From Streptomyces sp. NBC_01267 (GTDB lineage: Bacteria; Actinomycetota; Actinomycetes; Streptomycetales; Streptomycetaceae), in assembly GCF_036241575.1 (NCBI RefSeq), contig NZ_CP108455.1, positions 6,431,001-6,495,000 on the forward strand: a DNA stretch of 64,000 nucleotides, in the 5' to 3' direction. Shown here in pieces: positions 26,874 through 35,477 of the stretch. The stretch's first letter is position 1. Each line of letters starts with the position of its first letter. The notes under the pieces were generated by a model. That model saw nothing but the letters and a program-made list of their open reading frames with translations. It ran no database searches and had not been told where the DNA came from. The position numbers were made by a program, and so were the translations under genes.

Positions 26874-27817
26874 CCGGCGACGCTGCGGCGGCACTGACGC
26901 TGCGACAGGTCGGCCGCCGCTACGGCCTCGGCGGGCCCTGGGTGCTGCGTGCGGTGGATCTCGATCTGCCCGCGCGGTCCCTGGTCCGGATCGAGGGGCG
27001 CAACGGCAGCGGAAAGTCCACCCTGCTCCGGCTGCTCGCCGGGATCGACGCCCCGACGACGGGCCGGATCACCGGGCGCCCGCGCACCGCCTACGTACCC
27101 GAGCGTTTCCCGGCCGCGCTGCCCTTCACCGCCCTGGGCTACCTCGTCCACCTCGGCCGGATCCACGGTCTGCGGCGGGCCACCGCCGCGGCCCGTGCCG
27201 CGGAGTGGCTGGAGCGCTTCGGCGCCGCGGGCCATGCCCGTACCCCTCTCGCCGAACTCTCCAAGGGCACCAGCCAGAAGGTCGCGGTCGCCCAGGCGCT
27301 GCTGGCGGAGCCGGAGTTGCTGATCCTCGACGAGGCCTGGACCGGTCTTGACACGAGGGCCAGGGCGGAACTCGACCGCGCGGTCGCCGAGCGGATCGGT
27401 ACGGGCGCGACGGTGGTCTTCGTCGATCACGATCCGCAGCGGCTCGCGGACGCGGTCGACCTGGGGCTGCGGGTGACGGACGGCGCGCTCGTACGGGTCG
27501 GAGCGCCGCCGGAGACGTCCGGGCCGACGGTCCGGATCGAGGCCGCAGGTCCGCCGGGCTCCGCGCTCCCGGCCCGGCTGCCCGGTTCCCCGGTGTGCGA
27601 GACCGGCACGGACTCCAGCGTGCTCACGGTCCCCGCCGCACACTCCGACGCCCTGCTGCGCGCCCTGCTCACGGCCCGGCCGCCCTGGCACATCCGCGCT
27701 GTCCACGGCGCCGGATCCCGTACCCCTGATTCCGGAACCCCCGCATCCCGCACCGCCGGAATTCCCCCGTCCCGCACCGCCGGAACCCCCGCATCCCGCA
27801 CCGCCGAGGAACGATGA
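26870..27817 (+). CDS. ABC transporter ATP-binding protein with repetitive C-terminus
   Basis: 315-residue ATPase subunit. Walker A is GRNGSGKST (43-51), the signature is ELSKGTSQKVAVAQALL with Gly-Thr-Ser variation from LSGGQ, Walker B is LLILDEAW, and the switch histidine is FVDHDPQ. It probably drives export by the membrane protein encoded next. TTG at 26870 overlaps the AIM24 stop; it is the only start upstream of the folded domain that is not inside AIM24. The last 35 residues are near-repeats of SRTAGTPA encoded by short DNA repeats, unlike other ABC ATPases. Confidence 0.87.
   Translation: MTGDAAAALTLRQVGRRYGLGGPWVLRAVDLDLPARSLVRIEGRNGSGKSTLLRLLAGIDAPTTGRITGRPRTAYVPERFPAALPFTALGYLVHLGRIHGLRRATAAARAAEWLERFGAAGHARTPLAELSKGTSQKVAVAQALLAEPELLILDEAWTGLDTRARAELDRAVAERIGTGATVVFVDHDPQRLADAVDLGLRVTDGALVRVGAPPETSGPTVRIEAAGPPGSALPARLPGSPVCETGTDSSVLTVPAAHSDALLRALLTARPPWHIRAVHGAGSRTPDSGTPASRTAGIPPSRTAGTPASRTAEER
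27731..27810 (+). repeat. Short tandem repeats inside the ABC ATPase 3' end
   Basis: About three copies of a roughly 24-base unit (core CCCGCACCGCCGGAA followed by CCCCCGCATC-like sequence) code for the SRTAGTP/SRTAGIP tail. Confidence 0.7.
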
Positions 27818-28482
27818 CCGCACTGCTCCGCTACCAGGCCGCGCTGCTGCTGCGCTCCCAGCGCTGGCTCCCGCCCGTCCTGCTGTACGGGATCTTCCTC
27901 GCGGTCGGTGCGCAGGGCGGTGACCCGGTGCTGGATTCGCTCGGTTACGCCGCTGCCGCGCTGCTTCCTGCGACGGCCTGGCTGGTACGGATCTGTCTGA
28001 ACCAGGAACCCGCCGCGGCCCGCGACTGCGCCGCCGCCGCGACGAGTCCGCTGCGGGTCCACCTCGCCTCGCTGGGCGTCGCGACGGGGTGCGCGGCCCT
28101 GCTCGGGTGTGCGGGAACGCTGGTGATCACCTTGGTCAGTTCGCCGACGAGCGACGATCACCGAGTGACGGTCCCGTTGTTCCCCGCGGCCGTCGCGGGG
28201 CTGCTCGCGGTGCTGGTCTGCGCGCTGACCGGAGCGGTCGCCGGTGCGCTGTTCACCCGGCCGGTGCTGCACGGCCGGGGCTGGTCGACCGCCGTCACCG
28301 CGCTCGCCGCTCTCCTCCTGCTGGTCACCCGTGGCTCGCCCGCCCGCTCCGCCGTGTACGGCCTGGTCTCGGGGTCCCGGACCGGGACCGTGCACGTACC
28401 GGTTCTCCCCCTGGTCCTCGCGGTGGTGGTCGGGGCCGGCGTCGCGGCGGGGGTGGGCGCGCTCGCCTCGCGGCGCGGCTGA
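27814..28482 (+). CDS. ABC transporter permease-like membrane protein
   Basis: 222 residues with about six hydrophobic segments (for example WLPPVLLYGIFLAVGAQ, LPLVLAVVVGAGVAAGVGALA). Start ATG overlaps the ATPase stop as ATGA. Position and hydrophobicity make it the membrane partner of the preceding ATPase, forming a small exporter like those of ABC-2 type. It lacks diagnostic motifs, so substrate and direction are unknown. Confidence 0.78.
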   Translation: MTALLRYQAALLLRSQRWLPPVLLYGIFLAVGAQGGDPVLDSLGYAAAALLPATAWLVRICLNQEPAAARDCAAAATSPLRVHLASLGVATGCAALLGCAGTLVITLVSSPTSDDHRVTVPLFPAAVAGLLAVLVCALTGAVAGALFTRPVLHGRGWSTAVTALAALLLLVTRGSPARSAVYGLVSGSRTGTVHVPVLPLVLAVVVGAGVAAGVGALASRRG

Positions 28483-28790
28483 GCGGGCCCGCGCGGGTGC
28501 CGGGCGCCGTGTACCAGTTCCCGGCCCGCGTTGTGGGTCTTCACCGAATCTCGACGCAGACATGTCAAGAAATCATGGACCTTTTCTTGTTCTCTTCAGG
28601 GGTGCGTGCATCAATGGTGGGCGAACCGAGCTAGTGACTGTCCGTCAGAAACGCGGTGGCCTGCGTTGTTACCGGCCTGCGTCCCGAACGGGTACTGGGG
28701 CGGGCGGCATGTGACGACGTGTGCTCACCGGTCGTCGCTGCCGGACATGACGGTTCTTCCTTGTCCTTCAGAGCAGAAGGGACCCCCCAC
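28483..28790. promoter_or_regulatory. Upstream region of the small secreted protein gene
   Basis: 308 bases after the ABC permease. The stretch 28555-28620 is A+T-richer, with TCATGGACC and TTTTCTTGTTCTCTTC runs that could hold promoter elements, and AGAAGGGA lies just before the ATG at 28791. No gene with coding bias was found. Confidence 0.4.
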
Positions 28791-29267
28791 ATGAAATTCG
28801 GCAAGCGCGGCACCTATGGAGCCGCTGCGGCTCTCGGATTCGGCGCCATCGTCGCCGGGGCACTCGTCACGGCACCCCTCGCGGGCGCGGTGACCCCGAC
28901 AACGGCCACGCTCAACTTCAACTGCGGAATCTGGGGTTCGGGTTCGGCGACCCTCACGGCAACCCAGAACGGGACAGCGGCGACCATCAACCTCTCCACG
29001 TCGGCGATCACCAGTCCCATCGATCTCGCGGCGGGCTCGGTCAGTTCGTCGCTCACCATGGCCAACGGCAGCTCCGGCAATGTCACGTTCAGTGGGAGCA
29101 GCAGCCCGGCCATCTCGGCGGGCAGCGCGGTGTCCACCGGGCCGCTGAGCGGGACGGTCGCCTCCGGTTACAGCCTGAACGCGACATCACTCAAGGTCGT
29201 CGTCCTGGGTGTCACCGCGAACTGCAGTGCCACTTCGACGCAGGCTCCTGGCCCGTTCGTCTTCTGA
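28791..29267 (+). CDS. Small secreted beta-rich protein, unknown function
   Basis: 158 residues with a Sec signal peptide (about 1-33, ending AGA-VTP). The mature part is rich in Ser, Thr, Gly and Ala in alternating strands, with two cysteines (LNFNCGIWG and VTANCSATS) that could form one disulfide, as in small secreted immunoglobulin-like domains of Streptomyces. No catalytic motif is visible. AGAAGGGA precedes the ATG. It converges on the GH18 gene across a shared hairpin. I do not recognise a named family. Confidence 0.8.
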   Translation: MKFGKRGTYGAAAALGFGAIVAGALVTAPLAGAVTPTTATLNFNCGIWGSGSATLTATQNGTAATINLSTSAITSPIDLAAGSVSSSLTMANGSSGNVTFSGSSSPAISAGSAVSTGPLSGTVASGYSLNATSLKVVVLGVTANCSATSTQAPGPFVF

Positions 29268-29328
29268 CGGGGGGATCGGTACCTGCAAGGACCGGCTCCG
29301 ACGGGAACCGGTTCCGATGAAGCCGGTG

Positions 29329-29370
29329 CTGCCCCGGTACTGCCAGGCGCGTCTGGCAGTACCGGGGCAG
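29329..29370. terminator. Bidirectional terminator, 18-bp perfect stem
   Basis: Arms CTGCCCCGGTACTGCCAG and its exact complement around a 6-base loop, between the convergent secreted-protein and chitinase genes. Confidence 0.85.
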
Positions 29371-29403
29371 TTCCGGTTCCGGGATCAGCCGAAGGTTCCG
29401 GGA

Positions 29404-30417
29404 TCAGCCGAAGATGTCGGCGAAGGCCAGCGGGCTCTGCGACACACCGCTACAGGTCGACGATGCGGTGAGAGCGGCACCTCCGCAGGACTGGTCGCGG
29501 TTGATCGACCAGTACGACAGCCTGCCGATGCCGTTTCCGGCGGCCCAGCTCTTCACGGTCGACGCGTCGGCCGTCGTGAAGACCGAACCGTCGTCGTTCA
29601 CGCCGATCATGGGAGTGATGCCGACGTTGGCGTAGCTGTAGCCCGGGTCGACGGACTGCATCTGGGCCAGGGTGTTCTTGGCCGCGCTGATGGCGGCCTG
29701 TCCCATGTCCTGGGAGCCCTGGTAGTAGTCCATCGTCATGATGTTGACGACGTCGATCTTGACGCCCGCGTCCTTGGCGGCCTTGACGATGTTGACACCG
29801 TCGGCGGTCAGCCCGTCGGGCAGGACGGGGAGCGTGACCGAGAACTTCAGGCCGGGGTCGGCCGCCTGGAGAGTCTTCATCGCGCTCATGTTCCGCGCCG
29901 CGGCAGCGGTGTCCGCGATGGCGGCGCCCTCGATGTCGAAGTCCAGCGAGCTGGGGCCGTAGGAGTCGATGATCTTCTGGTACCCGGCGTTGATCGCGCT
30001 CTGGTCCGAACAGCTCCAGGCCAGCGGCAGGCCGGCGGCGCCACCGGAGGACACGATGACCGACGCGCCCTCGGACTTGGCCTTGCTGATCAGCGGGTCG
30101 GTGTAGGAGTCGTTGCCGACCGGCAGGGTGTCGCCCCAGATCTGGTTGCATCCCGAGCCGAGGACGAACGCCGCGGTGAAGGTCTTGACGCCGTGCTGGG
30201 TGATCGCGGTGTCCAGCAGCCCTTCCTGGGAGTTGGACATGTCGGTGTACGGCGCGAACTCGGCACCGGCCTGCGGCGCCGCCGGTGCGGCCGACGCGGG
30301 AACGGCCGCGAGCGCGGATCCCGCGACGGCGAGTGCGGCCGTGGCCAGGCTCGCCGCGATCCGGGAATGGGCGATCGTGCGACGTGACGAGGTGGGGGGA
30401 CGTCGACGCATCATCAT
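29404..30417 (-). CDS. Secreted GH18 chitinase-like glycoside hydrolase
   Basis: 337-residue exported enzyme with a Sec-type signal ending ASA-AP. The GH18 catalytic motif DxDxE is present as SSLDFDIEG, followed by NIMTMDYYQGS (the conserved MxYD/MDY region) and the barrel-closing SYWSINRD. It is a single catalytic domain with no chitin-binding or Fn3 module, so it resembles the short bacterial GH18 chitinases and endo-N-acetylglucosaminidase-like forms. The first of three ATG codons at 30417 was chosen (AAAGGA just upstream). A dre site 135 bases upstream implies control by DasR and N-acetylglucosamine. Confidence 0.92.
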   Translation of the reverse strand: MMMRRRPPTSSRRTIAHSRIAASLATAALAVAGSALAAVPASAAPAAPQAGAEFAPYTDMSNSQEGLLDTAITQHGVKTFTAAFVLGSGCNQIWGDTLPVGNDSYTDPLISKAKSEGASVIVSSGGAAGLPLAWSCSDQSAINAGYQKIIDSYGPSSLDFDIEGAAIADTAAAARNMSAMKTLQAADPGLKFSVTLPVLPDGLTADGVNIVKAAKDAGVKIDVVNIMTMDYYQGSQDMGQAAISAAKNTLAQMQSVDPGYSYANVGITPMIGVNDDGSVFTTADASTVKSWAAGNGIGRLSYWSINRDQSCGGAALTASSTCSGVSQSPLAFADIFG

Positions 30418-30551
30418 CCGGTCCTTTCGATGGCAGTGATGGCTGTGATGACAGTGGTGTGAGTGGGGCGGTGGGGGGGCGTCGTCAAGGCGCGGTGGAC
30501 CGGGGAAGGGGAGTCGGCCGGGGCGACACCTTGACGGTGTGCAGACACGAG

Positions 30552-30567
30552 ATTGGACTAGACCAAG
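30552..30567 (-). promoter_or_regulatory. DasR-binding (dre) site upstream of the chitinase gene
   Basis: The 16-mer ATTGGACTAGACCAAG is a near-palindrome around CTAG and fits the known dre consensus ACTGGTCTAGACCACT with a few mismatches. It lies about 135 bases before the chitinase start, where DasR represses chitinolytic genes in other Streptomyces. Presence of dasR itself cannot be checked here. Confidence 0.75.
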
Positions 30568-30698
30568 TTCACTGTCAAGGCTTGCGATTCAAGGATTCAC
30601 ATCTGAAGTGGCGCCGGTCCGGAGGGAGTTCGGGTGCTTCGCCGGGTACCGCCCGGTCCCCGGTCCGCCGTACCGCCGGGCTGAGTACGCTCGTACGC

Positions 30699-30875
30699 AT
30701 GGACGAGTCCTACTGCGAGACGCCCGAGCCTCCCGCCCCCGCGCCGGGCGGCCCTCCGTACGCCGAGTGCGTGCTGTGCCGCGAGCCGACCGAGTACCCG
30801 GAGTCCACCCGCGGTGCGACGCTCTGCCCGGTCTGTGAGTGGCAGGAAGCGGGCCGCACCGCCTGCTCCGGCTGA
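30699..30875 (+). CDS. Small CxxC-CxxC zinc-ribbon-like protein
   Basis: 58 residues, acidic and proline-rich at the N-terminus, then CVLC and CPVC pairs spaced 20 residues apart that would form a single zinc-ribbon, and a final Cys near the C-terminus. Coding bias is normal and a strong terminator follows, so it is probably a real small protein. Function is unknown. Confidence 0.65.
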   Translation: MDESYCETPEPPAPAPGGPPYAECVLCREPTEYPESTRGATLCPVCEWQEAGRTACSG

Positions 30876-30918
30876 CTGGTCCGGCTGACGGTTCCGACTG
30901 ACCGGGGCCACCGGACGC

Positions 30919-30960
30919 ACCGATCCCGGTGACCGCTGCGTGCGGGTCACCGGGATCGGT
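30919..30960 (+). terminator. 16-bp hairpin terminator
   Basis: Perfect arms ACCGATCCCGGTGACC / GGTCACCGGGATCGGT with a 10-base loop, 44 bases after the small zinc-ribbon gene; it also lies beyond the convergent osmC stop. Confidence 0.8.
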
Positions 30961-31055
30961 TCTGCGGGCGGCGCCAGGACGTGAAAGTCCTGCCTGCCCC
31001 GAGGTGTACGGCGCCGCGACCGGGAGCGGAAGCGTCGCCGGGCGTACGCGGGCGG

Positions 31056-31481
31056 TCAGCCCAGTGTGGCGGTGAGGGTGATCTTCGTACCCGTGAGCGC
31101 CTGGCTGACCGGGCAGTTGACCTTGGCGTCCTCGGCGGCGGCGGTGAAGCCGTCCGCGTCGAGGCCCGGGACCTCGCCGCGCACCGTGAGGTGGATGCCG
31201 GTGATGCCCTCGCCGGGCTGGAAGGTGACCTCCGCCTGGGTGGTCAGCTTGGCGGGCGGGTTGCCCGCACCGGTCAGACCGTTCGAGAGGGCCATCGAGA
31301 AGCAGCTGGAGTGGGCAGCCGCGATGAGCTCCTCCGGGCTGGTCCTGCCGTTCGCCTGCTCGGCGCGGGAAGCCCAGGTGACCGGGTAGTCGCCGATGCC
31401 TGAGGTGTCGAACGTGACGGTGCCCGAGCCCTTGATGAGCTCGCCTTCCCAGACCGTGTGAGCGACACGCGTGGTGGCCAT
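31056..31481 (-). CDS. osmC: OsmC/Ohr family peroxiredoxin
   Basis: 141-residue thiol peroxidase that reduces organic hydroperoxides. The two reactive cysteines are in AAAHSSCFSMALSNGL and DAKVNCPVSQALTG, the usual OsmC arrangement. Length and the absence of Ohr-type features favour OsmC. ATG at 31481 was chosen for the AAGGGA upstream. Confidence 0.93.
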   Translation of the reverse strand: MATTRVAHTVWEGELIKGSGTVTFDTSGIGDYPVTWASRAEQANGRTSPEELIAAAHSSCFSMALSNGLTGAGNPPAKLTTQAEVTFQPGEGITGIHLTVRGEVPGLDADGFTAAAEDAKVNCPVSQALTGTKITLTATLG

Positions 31482-31512
31482 GTTGATTCCCTTCTGGTGG
31501 CGTGAGCTCAAC

Positions 31513-32592
31513 CTACTGGGCCACCAGCGGCTTGGCGTCGCGCGCCAGCGCCGTCAGCCGGGAGATCGCCCGGAAGTACTTCTTCCGGTATCCGCCGTTC
31601 AGCATCTCGTCACTGAAGAGCTGGTCGAAGGGGAGCCCGGAGGCGAGCACCGGTACCTCCCGGTCGTAGAGCCGGTCCGCGAGCACCACCAGCCGCAGGG
31701 CGGTCGACTGGTCGGCCACCGGCCGGACATCGGTGAGACAGACCGCGGTGATGCCTTCGGTGAGCGCGCCGTAGCGGCTCGGGTGGATCCGGGCGACATG
31801 GTCGAGCAGCGCGGGGAACGCGTCGAGCGAAGCGCCCTCGGTGGCGTACGCGGCCTTGGTGACCTGCTCGTCGTCGTACGGGGCCGGAGCCTCGGGCAGA
31901 CCCCGGTGGCGGTAGTCCTCGCCGTCGATCCGCAGCGGCCTGAAGTGCGCCGAGAGCCCCTGGATCTCCCGGAGGAAATCGGCGGCGGCGAACCGGCCCT
32001 CGCCCAGCTTGCCGGGCAGCGTGTTGGAGGTGGCGGCCAGCGCGACCCCCGCCTCGACCAGCCGGCTCAGCAGAGACGAGACCAGCACGGTGTCACCGGG
32101 GTCGTCCAGCTCGAACTCGTCGATGCACAGCAGCCGGTGGCCGCTCAGCGTCTGTACGGTCTGCTGGAAGCCGAGGGCGCCGACCAGGTTCGTCAGCTCG
32201 ACGAACGTGCCGAAGGCCTTGTGCTCGGGTGGGGCGGGGGTGGCGTGCCAGAGGGACGCCAGCAGGTGGGTCTTGCCGACGCCGTATCCGCCGTCCAGGT
32301 AGACCCCGCGCGGTCCGGTGGGCGCGGGGTGCTTCCGGCCGCCGAACCACCGCTTGCGGGCGGCGCCGCTCGCCGTCGCCCCGCCGAGCCCGGCGGCGAA
32401 GCCGCTGAGCACGGTCACCGCCTCGGTCTGGCTGGGCTGGTTCGGGTCCGGTACGTACGTATCGAAGCGGACCGAATCGAAGCGCGGCGGCGGCACCATC
32501 TCGGCGACCAGACGGTCGGCCGGGACGCGCGGCTCGCGGGCGCACAGGGACTGGGGGACCACTTCGGCTATGGGCGACGACACGTTCCCCAC
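31513..32592 (-). CDS. zapE: ZapE/AFG1-like P-loop ATPase
   Basis: 359-residue AAA-type ATPase. Walker A is DGGYGVGKTHLL, Walker B is LLCIDEFELDD, and sensor I is AATSNTLPGKL. In E. coli ZapE binds and destabilises FtsZ; the mitochondrial relative AFG1 helps protein turnover. The start could be GTG at 32592 or GTG at 32583 (SSPIAEVV), the latter closer to a GGGG run. It diverges from the RibD-like reductase gene. Confidence 0.9.
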   Translation of the reverse strand: MGNVSSPIAEVVPQSLCAREPRVPADRLVAEMVPPPRFDSVRFDTYVPDPNQPSQTEAVTVLSGFAAGLGGATASGAARKRWFGGRKHPAPTGPRGVYLDGGYGVGKTHLLASLWHATPAPPEHKAFGTFVELTNLVGALGFQQTVQTLSGHRLLCIDEFELDDPGDTVLVSSLLSRLVEAGVALAATSNTLPGKLGEGRFAAADFLREIQGLSAHFRPLRIDGEDYRHRGLPEAPAPYDDEQVTKAAYATEGASLDAFPALLDHVARIHPSRYGALTEGITAVCLTDVRPVADQSTALRLVVLADRLYDREVPVLASGLPFDQLFSDEMLNGGYRKKYFRAISRLTALARDAKPLVAQ

Positions 32593-32649
32593 TCTAACGA
32601 CCTCTCCCTACCCCGGGGGAGGTCGTCATCGCCGTGCCACACTCCTGAC

Positions 32650-33456
32650 ATGCGACGTCTGCTCCCTGTGACCGACCCGACACCCGTCCCCGCTCCCGTC
32701 CCCGGCCCGCAGTCCGGCACGGCCGCCGCGCACGAGTGGAGCCTGGACGAACTGGCCGAGGCCTATGCGTACCCCCCGCCGGCCACCGGGGACGCGCCTT
32801 GGCTGCGCGCCAACATGGTCTCCTCGCTCGACGGGGCGGCCCAGCACGAGGGACGTTCCCAGGCGATCTCCAACCAGACGGACATGCGGATCTTCGGCAC
32901 CCTGCGGGCGCTGGCCGACGTGGTCGTGGTGGGTGCGGAAACGGTACGTCTGGAGGGCTACCGCCCGGCCCGCGCACGGGAGGCCTTCGCCGAGCGGCGG
33001 GCGGCGGCCGGGCAGGGCCCCGCGCCCGCGATCGCCGTGGTGAGCGCGAGCCTGGACCTGGACTTCTCGCTCCCGCTGTTCACCGCTCCGCTGGTACCGA
33101 CCCTGGTGATCACCGGCGCGGGGGCTCCCGCGGACCGCGTCGGGGCGGCGCGGCGGGCCGGGGCGGAGGTCGTGATCGCCGGGGACGCGAGCGCGGTGGA
33201 CCCGGCCAGGGCGGTGCGGGAACTGGCCGCGCTGGGCTTCCGGCGGCTGCTGACCGAGGGCGGGCCACGGATGCTCGGCCAGTTCGTGGCGGCCGGAGTG
33301 CTGGACGAGCTGTGTCTGACGCTCTCCCCGATGCTCACCTCGGGTGATGCCCAGCGGATCGCGGGCGGTCCGGGGCTCGCGGTGCCGGAACGGTTCGCAC
33401 TGGCTTCGCTCCTGGAAGAGGCCGGTTTCCTTTTTGCCCGTTACCTTCGGATCTGA
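32650..33456 (+). CDS. RibD C-terminal / dihydrofolate-reductase-fold pyrimidine reductase
   Basis: 268 residues with the RibD reductase domain: NMVSSLDGAAQHEGRS near residue 55, ADVVVVGAETVRLEGY, and the C-terminal RRLLTEGGPRMLGQFV. The family reduces 5-amino-6-ribosylaminouracil phosphate in riboflavin synthesis or related pyrimidine-like substrates with NADPH. The separate deaminase domain is absent, so whether it serves riboflavin or another pathway is open. The first 30 residues are a proline-rich leader. Confidence 0.88.
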   Translation: MRRLLPVTDPTPVPAPVPGPQSGTAAAHEWSLDELAEAYAYPPPATGDAPWLRANMVSSLDGAAQHEGRSQAISNQTDMRIFGTLRALADVVVVGAETVRLEGYRPARAREAFAERRAAAGQGPAPAIAVVSASLDLDFSLPLFTAPLVPTLVITGAGAPADRVGAARRAGAEVVIAGDASAVDPARAVRELAALGFRRLLTEGGPRMLGQFVAAGVLDELCLTLSPMLTSGDAQRIAGGPGLAVPERFALASLLEEAGFLFARYLRI

Positions 33457-33462
33457 CAATCT

Positions 33463-33493
33463 GCGGAATCTGCCGTTCCGCTTTCTCTTCTTT
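33463..33493 (+). terminator. Hairpin followed by a T-rich tail
   Basis: GCGGAA/TTCCGC stem with a 7-base loop followed by TTTCTCTTCTTT, the only classical T-tailed intrinsic terminator noticed here. It ends the reductase gene. Confidence 0.7.
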
Positions 33494-33561
33494 GGGCAGA
33501 CTTAGATCGCAGACCCCGTGCGAACGCGGGGAAGGATGGTTTCAGCAGAAGGGCTCCTTTG

Positions 33562-34032
33562 GTGTTCACGAGCGTATTGATGATCGAGAAGCCGCTGTCG
33601 TCCGAAGACATGGAGTTCGTCACCACGCTGCACGGGGACGAGACCGTCGCCTTCTTCGTACTGATGCAGCCCCGCGGTGACCAGGCCGATGTCCTGCTCC
33701 GCGCCCTCGACGACGTGGCGATGGGCGAGCTGGACGAGGCGGGGCGCGAGGGAGAGGTACCCGAGGGCGTGGACGCGAAGGTCCTGGCGGAGGCAGCACT
33801 CAAGCAGTCCCTGGCAGGCCTGCGGGACAAGGGCTGCGAGGCGGACGGGCAGGTCGTCGAGAGCCACCCGCTGGACCTGCTGACCTCCGTGGTCGAGGAG
33901 AAGTCGGCCGACGAGGTGATCGTGCTCACGGAGCCGCACTACGTGGAGGAGTTCTTCCACCGGGACTGGGCCTCACGGGCCCGTCACAAGGTCGGCGTAC
34001 CGGTGCTCAAACTCTTCGCGCACAGCGAATAG
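33562..34032 (+). CDS. Conserved actinobacterial protein with USP-like fold
   Basis: 156 residues, acidic, without signal or TM. The pattern of alternating strands and helices with a C-terminal DEVIVLTEPHYVEEFFHRDWASRARHKVGVPVLKLF recalls universal-stress-protein-like domains, where the last strand contains the VPVL segment. The nucleotide loop GxxGxxxx(S/T) of ATP-binding USPs is missing. Homologues are sometimes labelled indole-3-glycerol phosphate synthase in databases; nothing here supports that enzyme. GTG at 33562 has AAGGG at a good distance. It lies 40 bases upstream of murC, so the two may be co-transcribed. Confidence 0.75.
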   Translation: MFTSVLMIEKPLSSEDMEFVTTLHGDETVAFFVLMQPRGDQADVLLRALDDVAMGELDEAGREGEVPEGVDAKVLAEAALKQSLAGLRDKGCEADGQVVESHPLDLLTSVVEEKSADEVIVLTEPHYVEEFFHRDWASRARHKVGVPVLKLFAHSE

Positions 34033-34072
34033 GCTGGTACCCCCTATCACGTACAGCTTGGGAGACACCCGT

Positions 34073-35467
34073 ATGGCACCCGACAGCCCTGCCGCCATGG
34101 ACCGACCGCACTTCATCGGCATCGGCGGCGCCGGGATGTCGGGCATCGCGAAGATCCTCGCCCAGCGTGGATCCGAGGTCGCGGGCAGCGACTCCCGGGA
34201 GTCCCCGACCGCCGAGGCGCTGCGCGCGCTGGGCGTGACGGTGCACATCGGCCACGCGGCCACGCATCTGGCGGACGACGCCACCTGCGTCGTCGTCTCC
34301 AGCGCCATCCGCGAGGACAACCCGGAGCTGGTCCGGGCGGCCGAGCTGTCCATCCCCGTCGTTCACCGCTCCGACGCGCTCGCCTCGCTGATGCGGGGGC
34401 TGCGCTCCATCGCCGTCGCGGGTACGCACGGCAAGACCACCACGACCTCGATGCTCGCCGTCGCCCTGACCGAGCTGGCCCTCGACCCCGCGTACGCGAT
34501 CGGCGGCGACCTGGCCGGACCCGGCACCAACGCGCGGCACGGCACGGGCGAGATCTTCGTCGCCGAGGCCGACGAGAGCGACCGCAGTTTTCAGAAGTAC
34601 GACCCCGAGGTCGCCGTCGTCCTCAACGTCGAGTTGGACCACCACGCCAACTACGCCTCGATGGAGGAGATCTACGACTCCTTCGAGACCTTCGTCGGCA
34701 AGATCGTCCCCGGCGGCACCCTGGTGATCTGCGCCGACCAGCCCGGCGCGGTCGAGCTGACCTCCCGGGTCCGTGACCTGTCCACGCTGAAGGTCGTCAC
34801 CTACGGCGAGTCCGCGTCGGCCGACGTACGCGTCCACAAGATCACCCCGCGCGGCCTGACCAGCGAGGTCACGGTCGTCCTCAACGGCAAGTACCTCACC
34901 TTCACCGTCTCCGTCCCCGGCCGTCACTACGCCCTCAACGCGGTCGCCGCCCTGGCGGCCGGTGTCGCCCTCGGCATCCCGGCGCACAACCTGGCCTCCG
35001 CCCTCGGCAAGTACACCGGGGTCAAGCGCCGCCTCCAGCTCAAGGGCGAAGCCGCGGGCGTCCAGGTCGTCGACTCGTACGCGCACCACCCGACCGAGAT
35101 GACCGCCGACCTCGAAGCGATGCGCGGCGCGGTCGGCGACGCCCGGATCCTCGTCGTCTTCCAGCCCCACCTGTTCTCCCGCACCCAGGAACTGGGCAAG
35201 GAGATGGGCCAGGCCCTGGCCCTGGCCGACGCCTCGGTGGTCCTCGACATCTACCCGGCCCGCGAAGAGCCGATTCCGGGCATCACCAGCACACTGATCA
35301 TCGACGCGGCGCGGGTGGCCGGTGCCGATGTCGCCGCCGCCCACGACAAGACGCAGATCCCCGAGATCGTCGCGGGAATGGCCAAGCCGGGCGATCTCGT
35401 TCTCACCATGGGAGCGGGCGACGTCACGGACCTCGGCCCGCAGATCCTTGACCACCTGTCGAGCTGA
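34073..35467 (+). CDS. murC: UDP-N-acetylmuramate--L-alanine ligase
   Basis: 464-residue cytoplasmic peptidoglycan ligase that adds L-alanine to UDP-MurNAc using ATP. The N-terminal domain has HFIGIGGAGMSGIA, the ATP loop is AGTHGKTTTTSML, the catalytic segment is VAEADESDRSFQKY, and the third domain has SYAHHPTEMTADL. In Streptomyces murC usually lies outside the dcw cluster, as here. ATG at 34073 follows GGGAGA. Confidence 0.96.
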   Translation: MAPDSPAAMDRPHFIGIGGAGMSGIAKILAQRGSEVAGSDSRESPTAEALRALGVTVHIGHAATHLADDATCVVVSSAIREDNPELVRAAELSIPVVHRSDALASLMRGLRSIAVAGTHGKTTTTSMLAVALTELALDPAYAIGGDLAGPGTNARHGTGEIFVAEADESDRSFQKYDPEVAVVLNVELDHHANYASMEEIYDSFETFVGKIVPGGTLVICADQPGAVELTSRVRDLSTLKVVTYGESASADVRVHKITPRGLTSEVTVVLNGKYLTFTVSVPGRHYALNAVAALAAGVALGIPAHNLASALGKYTGVKRRLQLKGEAAGVQVVDSYAHHPTEMTADLEAMRGAVGDARILVVFQPHLFSRTQELGKEMGQALALADASVVLDIYPAREEPIPGITSTLIIDAARVAGADVAAAHDKTQIPEIVAGMAKPGDLVLTMGAGDVTDLGPQILDHLSS

Positions 35468-35477
35468 GGGAGCCCCC

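Noticed and set aside
33562..34032. Indole-3-glycerol phosphate synthase
   Set aside because: This label circulates for homologues, but the protein is too short and lacks the TIM-barrel motifs; a USP-like fold is more plausible.
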